Source: Homarus americanus (lineage: Eukaryota > Arthropoda > Malacostraca > Decapoda > Nephropidae). From it: a stretch of 64,000 nt of DNA. A model generated the notes under the pieces. That model saw only the letters and a program-made list of their open reading frames with translations. It was not told the DNA's origin and made no database searches. Positions 57,569 to 64,000 of the stretch are shown here, piece after piece. The position numbers were made by a program, and so were the translations under genes. The stretch covers positions 2,194,161 to 2,258,160 of the forward strand of contig NW_024744357.1 in assembly GCF_018991925.1 (NCBI RefSeq), read 5' to 3'. Each line of letters starts with the position of its first letter. The stretch's first letter is position 1.

Positions 57569-58621
57569 GGGAAACGTCATAAAAGAAAAGTGTTTGCAAA
57601 GATAACATTCCTGAGATTCGGTTGGTGGCAACAAATGCAATGGTACGTCCGTGGCCCATAAAAATAATAAGAAAATAATGGGGATAAAAAAAAACCCGTT
57701 CAGACAACGGGACGTAGCGGACGTAAGTGGCCTTAGAGCGGGCACGCTCACGCATGCATCAAGTGTTCTTAAACAAAATAGATTGTGCTGCCAGGCGTAT
57801 GATGATACAGTGCAGTAACTATATATCCATAATATGTTTTGATAGATATAAGAAATGCCTATGTTACTGGTTTATGATTTTTGGCTATTGTAGTGTACAG
57901 TACAGTACTTTTAATTTGATTTCCTTACTTACAAAATAAAAAGTTTACAAACAGTATAACAGTGTATGCTTGGTTTGGCCTCATCGGCAATGTAGACATT
58001 ATGTTGTTTTTTAGCCTTCTTAACCTCTGTGTTTCATTAGTTGTGTACATTATCTAGTGAATTTAGTCAATATTGTACAGTACAAGTACACTGCAATATT
58101 CCACATACATGTAAGTATAAATACAAAGTTCACAATGTGATGTTCGAACAACGTCCAAGTTGGTTAACGTCAACTTTCCAAGAACGTATCTAGGACGTTA
58201 AGTGACGCATGACTGTATATCTACTATACATTGACGCAGAAAAGTGGGGTAGTGTGTGTTGTTTGTTAACGGATAAATACTGTTTACAGTCTTTGGTTTG
58301 TTGTATATTCAATTTAGTAATCATAGGGAATGACACTGTTGAAGTTTTATATAGTACTTATAAATTTGTAACCACTTAAATTTTACAATGAAGTTAAAAT
58401 ACAGTTAAATATACTATATAACCAGATGTTTGTTTACCAGACATTAATAATATCCTCCATAGAAGCCCAAATTATAAAGTGAATACACGACCCAGAACAT
58501 TTCCAATATTACCTGCAGCTTACCCTAATTTCATCTGATTTCTTACCTGGATTCCTGCCATCTCAAAATATTCTAAGAATTAATTTGTTTAACCTCATTC
58601 ACATAACAAAAAGCTGTGTGT
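57569..58621. other. Anonymous DNA including a MITE end
   Basis: At about 58140-58217, inverse of CAGTCATGCGTCACTTAACG and following TTCTTGGAAAG/AACG motifs; ends at a TA, like the MITE at 63815. The other end is not found. No gene. Confidence 0.4.
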
Positions 58622-58885
58622 CACCAAGTCACAGCTCAAGGTTGAAGAAGCCGCAAGTCCAGAAAACTGTGAGAGCGAACTTTTTCGGAGTGTGAGTTGT
58701 GAACTCTTGGAACAACCTGCCAGAGTGTTGTGACGGCACCGAATGTGAGCTGTTTCAAGACCAGACTTGACAAGCACTGGAGCAGGTTCACATATATTCA
58801 GCAGCCAGTGCACGCACAGTACTTGCCAACAGTGCATAACAGAGATGTGACCGACTGATCAGTGGCAAAGAGGATAAGTAAAAAA
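58622..58885 (+). mobile_element. LINE-C 3' fragment
   Basis: CACAGCTCAAGGTTGAAGAA...GTGACCGACTGATCAG matches 55545-55800 with a 9-17 base deletion in the terminal CCCAAGCGGCTAACGAG region. A-rich tail follows. Confidence 0.85.
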
Positions 58886-58944
58886 AAAAAAGGAAGATTA
58901 AAAAAAGGAAGATGAAGCTAAAACCTTTTGTGATATATGCAAGT

Positions 58945-58983
58945 GTATGTATGTATGATGTATGTATGTATGTATGTATGTAC
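58945..58983. repeat. (ATGT)n microsatellite
   Basis: TATG tetranucleotide array with one slip. Confidence 0.93.
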
Positions 58984-59029
58984 TAAAAATATGTATGTAA
59001 TTCACCATAATGATCAATGTCACTCAGTT

Positions 59030-59312
59030 TTGGAGGATGGCCAAAGTTACAGGGGATGACCAAAGTTAAAGGGGATGGTCAAAGTTATAGGGGATGGCCA
59101 AAGTTACAGAGGATGGCCAAAGTTATAGGGGATGGCCAAAGTTACAGAGGATGGCCAAAGTTATAGGGGATGGCCAAAGTTATAGGGGATGGCCAAAGTT
59201 ATAGGGGATGGCCAAAGTTATAGGGGATGGCCAAAGTTACAGAGGATGGCCAAAGTTATAGGGGATGGCCAAAGTTACAGAGGATGGCCAAAGTTATAGA
59301 GGATGGCTAAAA
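59030..59312. repeat. 19-bp minisatellite (GGCCAAAGTTATAGGGGAT)
   Basis: About 15 units; ATAGGGG and ACAGAGG versions alternate in places, indicating duplication of two-unit blocks. Confidence 0.95.
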
Positions 59313-60034
59313 TAGCACTACTCTACTGAAAATTTCAGGTGAAGTTCTTGTTCAATGATTAAGTACTGTAATCTTGGTTTAGGGCAAACCTTTAAAAACA
59401 GTGAAACCACATAGGATAAAATATAAATATAGATAATTATCCTAACATCAAGCAAAAAGAGACTTTGATGACAATCAGCCATTTTTTTTTAAACATTGGG
59501 GATACTTATTAGCACTGTACCCCAAAGGTAACCCTCCCAGCCGTAATCCTTTTTTTTTCAGCCAAACATTCAGGTCGTCCAAATGATTTTTCATCTATTG
59601 GTAGTTATACATGATGTTTATAAAGTATTTCATTCATGGAATCACCCTCTTGTAGCCTCAAGTACGGTAATTCTGGCACTTTTGTTTGTGATAGATGTGA
59701 CTCCATTTTCAATTTGCCAATATATCATATAAGAAAGATCCAAGATGAGGCAAATGTCTTTGGTAGCTTATGAATTTGGTTTATGGTAAAATATTGGGGG
59801 TCTAGTAATTGTAGAGTTTAGTGTGTGGTTTTGTTTTGTTTTTTAAAACGAATAAATTTTTATGTATTATAAATATAATTGAATCATTCCTGAGTGTTAA
59901 GATTTTTTTTTATGTCTATGTGGTGCTGTATCCTATTTGCTACTCTGGATGATGTCCTGCACATTCTTATGAAATGTTTTTCTGAGTATATTTCACTGTT
60001 TAGTTGTTCTTCTGGTGTACTTTTTTTTTACCTT
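59313..60034. other. Anonymous DNA
   Basis: AT-rich, no gene or element recognised. Confidence 0.55.
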
Positions 60035-60150
60035 TATCCTCTTCGCCACCGATCGGCTCGTTAGCCGTTTGGCCGGTCGGTCATGTCTCTGTTACTCACC
60101 GTTAGAAAGTACTGGGTATGCACTGGCTCCTGAAGGTAGTTTAGGTACTA
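60035..60150 (-). mobile_element. LINE-C 3' tail (minus strand)
   Basis: TTTATCCTCTTCGCCACCGA TCGGCTCGTTAGCC and following are the inverse of the LINE-C end at 55690-55810. A second, shorter inverse fragment (CGCCACTTATCAGCTTACTA) lies at about 60301-60335. Confidence 0.75.
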
Positions 60151-60335
60151 TACCAATGTTTGTTAGGTCAGGTTACATTACATATTTTTAGAGGAAATGT
60201 TCAAACCCAACCAGTCATACTGTATGTTTGACATGCTCAGGCCTGCCAAATTCAAAGGCTCAGAACAACCAACCCTATTGTGTGTGTTTTTTATAATTTT
60301 CGCCACTTATCAGCTTACTAGCCGCTCGGACGGTC

Positions 60336-61015
60336 TATCCAGTGTTATTACTGAGAAAACCGGGGTGTGACATTACGGCTATTAAAATGTAACCCGAATG
60401 TACAGGCTGCTATTTGAGTTTGACGAATCCATTTGTCAAGTTATTTAAAAGTACTAACTCGATGTTTGGGCTTACTCTTCGAAATTACTACCCCGAATGT
60501 TTAAAAAAAGATGGCCGATTGTGTCTCATGGCTTTGTGTAAAAAAAAAAGAAAAAAGTAATAATAATAAAAATAAATAAATACAAGGTATCAATAAATAC
60601 ATAAGAGTAATTATTGTTCCGACTGGGCAAATAAATGGTTATCTTCAATAGATTATGTTAAAGAAAAACAAAATCATTTGGGATGTTACAACATAAAAAT
60701 CTCTTGTAGCATGAAATATTATCCTTTAATTTCAAACTAATTCTGGATATCAGGGGGGTGGCATGTTCATTTTACCCAAATAAATGTAAATAATAATAAA
60801 ATCTTGAGAGTAATGGCAACAAAATTCACAGACATCAAGATACATTATGTGGAACTGAACATAAAACATCAATTAATACAATAAAATAAAAATAAATAAA
60901 TAAATACACAACACAAGATAACTTAGTACACTGTTACACCTAATAATTGATGGATTATGTACTAGTAGTGTCATAGTCAACAAATCTAATAAATAATATA
61001 AATTTTTCAACAGTA
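60336..61015. other. Anonymous AT-rich DNA
   Basis: AAATA-rich low-complexity patches. Nothing recognised. Confidence 0.55.
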
Positions 61016-61340
61016 TACAGGCAGTCCCCGACTTACGACGGGGTTAGGGACCCAAATCCAGGTCGTAAGTCGAATTGGTCGTAAGTCGAAAATGCTTAAA
61101 TAATTAACATAGAAAATCTAAAATGGGTTTCTTTTTCTTCTCAGCACCACAAAACTCTCACTTTTATGATTGCCAGCCATTTTAAAGGGAATTACAAACA
61201 AAAATTTTGTTAGTACACAGCGCAATCACTAACGTCGGGACTCGAAAATAAGTAATTTCACAAAATTTTGGTACGACTGAGGCGGTTGTATGTCCGGGTG
61301 GTCGTAAGTCGCGTGGGTCATAAGTCGAGGAGTACCTATA
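61016..61340. mobile_element. Mariner/Tigger-type MITE with TA duplication
   Basis: 321 bp from 61018 (CAGGCAGTCCCCGACTTACG) to 61338. The right end inverted is TAGGTACTCCTCGACTTATG, with about 17 of 22 positions identical to the left. TA dinucleotides flank it at 61016-61017 and 61339-61340. Internal GTCGTAAGTCG repeats are typical of such elements. No transposase. Confidence 0.75.
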
Positions 61341-62947
61341 TAAAAAATATCAAAGCAGCCCATACAAAATTAATATAATATAAATAAATGCATAAAGACC
61401 TTCCCTGAAGAATGATGATAGTATGAAGGATATAACTACATATAAGGTAAAAAACAAATTTATCCTATACAGTACACTGAGGAAGTTACCGGTATGTTGT
61501 TATGTGGCAAATGATTTTACGGCACTAATATTACAAACATGCACTATACAGTGAATTATCTACATAAACCTTATTATCAGCCTCAGCCTTGTGAGTATAA
61601 TAAGACCGATACTCTGTACTCATGAAAATGTCCCATAGGTGGTAAGATATATTATTTATGGCACTAATGTTAAGAAATGAAGAATTCTTATCCTTTTATA
61701 ATATAACAGCTGCACATCAAGGTGACACAGGAAATAATATGATCACTTGTATGTGCTAAAGAGTTGAGGTACGAGGAGGATGTACTTATTTTCAACCAAA
61801 TTTTATCCAAATTCTCCTCATTATGACTTACAGCCACACCACCATTAACTTACTATATTTGGTTGACTACTGCCTCAACAATCACCCCATTTGAAGGGAT
61901 ATTCTTATTACTGAAAATAGAAATCATATTACTAGGTGCTGCATCACTAAATTCAAATCATTGCAAAAATTTCTAAATGCAAGAAAAAACTTGAGGCTAA
62001 AGCTTTAAAACAGCAAAATTAAGGCTTTAATAATATTTCTGAGAAATGGGTGAGTAGAGGCTTGATAATTAAGTGCTGGAGGAGCAGATGTTGATAGTGT
62101 ACAAGTGTCACACAACAAGATTTTTAAGTAATTTTGATCACCCATAACCCACGTAAGTACTGTACAGTTCAAGATCAATGACACTGTCCTTGATAATATG
62201 ACACTTATTCTCATCACTCCTGTGCCTAATACTCCCATGTTCAAATTTTATGTTGTTTTTTCCACTTTTCACAAGTACTCCTGTACATGTATAATGATAC
62301 CATTGTTGACATCTTGACAATGAAATGACACTTTATTCAATTTATAAATGGCCTACAGTGCTATCATTCTTTCTCCAAAATCTATCTACTTCTAGAGCGT
62401 ATTCTGGGGCTATACTGCAATATAGGTACAAAATAATGCATTTAATACAATGACCCTTAACACTAAACAATCCAAAATAATACCTTATAATTAACATGGC
62501 ATTTGGTTAGATAAATTATAACAAAAATGCAAAAAATTGTAACAAAGAAAGTAATAATTGGCAACATTTATACTCAGGTAGCCACACTAATAAAAAGGTA
62601 CCTTGGTTGATTGATGTCTCGGCCATCACTCTCCCTACAGGTAATATATTTGCACTGCTTATGGAAGTGTGATGCATTACAAGGACACAACTCAGAAAAT
62701 GTAAAATCTATAATCTTTAAAAAATATACTGTACTTAATCTTTATTTTCCTATGAGAGAAAGTGGACCCATAGACAACTCTGCCTGTTAGGGACAGTGTG
62801 GACACAAGACTCTCTATGCAGAAATAAAATTTCGTGCATGGACACCAAACAGTTCCCAGAAGAGAGACAACTGGTACAGATATACCATAACAAAATGTGT
62901 CCTATTTGGAGACCTAACACTAATTATCAGTTCCCAGTTTCATTTTT
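61341..62947. other. Anonymous AT-rich DNA
   Basis: One minus-strand frame near 62320-62270 has CQQWYHYTCTGV, the second half of a PHD-finger-like pattern, but stops precede it and no first half is seen. No gene is supported. Confidence 0.45.
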
Positions 62948-63814
62948 TTTTAACAGGGAATAGCCCACCCAGGCACGGGTCACTGACCCACAACGGGGCC
63001 TATGGGGCGAAAAATAAAAATGGAAAGAAATTAACAATAGAAAAGGAAAAGGTTATATTAATGTACACCACGAACATGCCGGAAAACCAGCTTTTTAAAG
63101 TGAGACAGATTGTATGAGTATGGAAACACAGAAGAAGGCAGAGCATTCCACAGTTTGGCTGTGTGAGGAAACAAGGAGGTACTATAACGGGTTATTCTCG
63201 CGTGACCAACATCCACAGAGAAATGGTGGGCACCGCGGGCAAGACGTGTGTTACGAGTCCACGGCCTTGCCGGCGGTACACAGGATGCCAAATCCACCGA
63301 ACATTGCCCGTTAAAGTACAGTGATATTCCCGTTAGCTGGAATAATTGGTGCAGAACACTTCCGGGAATGAGAGATTTCTGGGTAACGAGATGACTCTCT
63401 CGAACCCGGAAAAATATCCCTCATCCTCGGAATTTTCCGGGCAACGGAATTTTTTTCAAAATTTCCAGAAAATGCTCTTGATTTTCATCCCTCAAACCCG
63501 GAAAAAACTCCCCCATCCCCAGAAATTTCCAAAATTTTCTGGGTATCGAGAATTTTTTTTCAGAATTTTTCGGAAAATGTGCTCCCCAGAAAATTTCAAT
63601 TCCGGCTATCGGAGAGTTCCGAGTTTGTGGAATTCTGGCAAAGGGAGATATTACTGTACCTGTAGAAGAGAGAGAGTGAAGCAACATTGCAGTGAAGAGA
63701 AAGGGAAGAAAGATTATCAACTAAGGGAAGAGAGTAAATAAGACAAAATGCCTTTGATTCCACCCTATCTACCAGTTGGACATAAGAAGAGCCACCTCAG
63801 ATATGAGAGCAGTA
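62948..63814 (-). mobile_element. LINE-A copy 3 with a nested MITE
   Basis: Minus-strand frame 63297-63058 encodes MDLASCVPPARPWTRNTRLA, HHFSVDVGHARITRY and LWNALPSSVFPYSYNLSHFK, the C-terminus of LINE-A, ending with the shared 3' tail (62948-63020). 63659-63814 continues the same LINE upstream, matching 10838-11000. The MITE at 63319-63656 splits the two parts. The C-terminal frame is less damaged than in copy 1. Confidence 0.9.
63317..63658. mobile_element. Mariner-type MITE nested in LINE-A copy 3
   Basis: 338 bp from 63319 (CAGTGATATTCCCGTTAGCT) to 63656; the right end inverted is CAGTAATATCTCCCTTTGCC. TA lies at both borders (63317-63318 and 63657-63658). LINE-A copy 1 at about 11000-11010 shows the uninterrupted sequence, confirming the borders. 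Internal CCGGAAAA/TTTCCGGG segments repeat. No ORF of note. Confidence 0.85.
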
Positions 63815-64000
63815 CAGTAAGAGTTCAATTAACGTCGGGGTTATGTTCCAGAAAACGCGACGTTATACGAAACAACGCTAAGCGAATCAATTTTCCCCAT
63901 AAGAAATAGATGAAATATGGGAGTTACGTTCCTGAGCCTCCCTTTGCCCCACGAAATACATTACATAATATGCCATTTCTATAGAAAAAAAGTGCATGCT
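63815..64000. mobile_element. Mariner-type MITE, continues past the window
   Basis: Starts CAGTAAGAGTTCAATTAACG right after a TA of LINE-A copy 3 and contains GCGACGTTATACGAAACAAC and CCCCATAAGAAATAG. Same family as the ends at 23660 and about 58217. Its other end is outside the window. Confidence 0.65.

Noticed and set aside
62138..62320. PHD-finger gene fragment (CQQWYHYTCTGV)
   Set aside because: Only the last part of the cysteine pattern is present, stops lie directly upstream, and no exon borders or other domain parts were found.

Overview
The window looks like gene-poor, repeat-dense DNA from an arthropod, most likely a decapod crustacean. The reasons are short arrays and interspersed runs of the arthropod telomere-type pentamer (CCTAA/TTAGG), very long AAT, GA and CA microsatellites, several families of decaying non-LTR retrotransposons, tRNA-derived SINEs, and intron-containing genes with arthropod-like promoter and polyadenylation signals. 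The organism assignment is inference. No bacterial genes, rRNA genes, functional tRNA genes or CRISPR arrays were seen.

Layout. 1-9.7 kb: anonymous DNA, microsatellites, a SINE, a complete 978-bp non-autonomous hAT element with a perfect 8-bp target duplication (5961-6938), and a broken minus-strand reverse-transcriptase element interrupted by a fold-back insertion (8407-8835). 9.7-24.6 kb: LINE remnants of at least five families, plus a terminal-inverted-repeat element whose end has expanded into a 1.1-kb, 30-bp minisatellite (18646-19958). 24.6-43.4 kb: minisatellite country, with 23-bp, 28-bp, about 30-bp, 48-bp and 21-bp arrays, a tandem 3-3.6 kb duplication (28643-32228 and 32229-35296) and a 3.9-kb polypyrimidine block (39577-43435). 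Long ORFs here are by-products of repeats. 43.4-54.4 kb: the only convincing host locus. 54.4-64 kb: LINE tails, fold-back and mariner-type MITE elements, a 19-bp minisatellite and anonymous AT-rich DNA.

The host locus holds two head-to-tail paralogues (51044-52261 and 52769-54010) encoding secreted proteins of 405 and 413 residues. Each has a signal peptide, a YLPP motif, a Cys, a Val/Thr/Gln-rich beta-prone body, a second Cys, and a GYDY..P..PFNF tail. The two mature cysteines are exactly 338 residues apart in both proteins although the body between them has diverged, which suggests an ordered structure of fixed length. Each coding exon begins with a splice acceptor followed by G-ATG, so the 5' leaders are probably non-coding exons. 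A TATA promoter and leader exon lie at 45717-45809 and a compact second leader may lie between the two genes. A cuticle or extracellular-matrix role is inferred from composition and architecture; I do not recognise a named family.

Several transposon histories can be read directly because occupied and empty sites coexist in the window, notably MITE insertions in one LINE copy that are absent from its sister copy at 9.75-11.38 kb.
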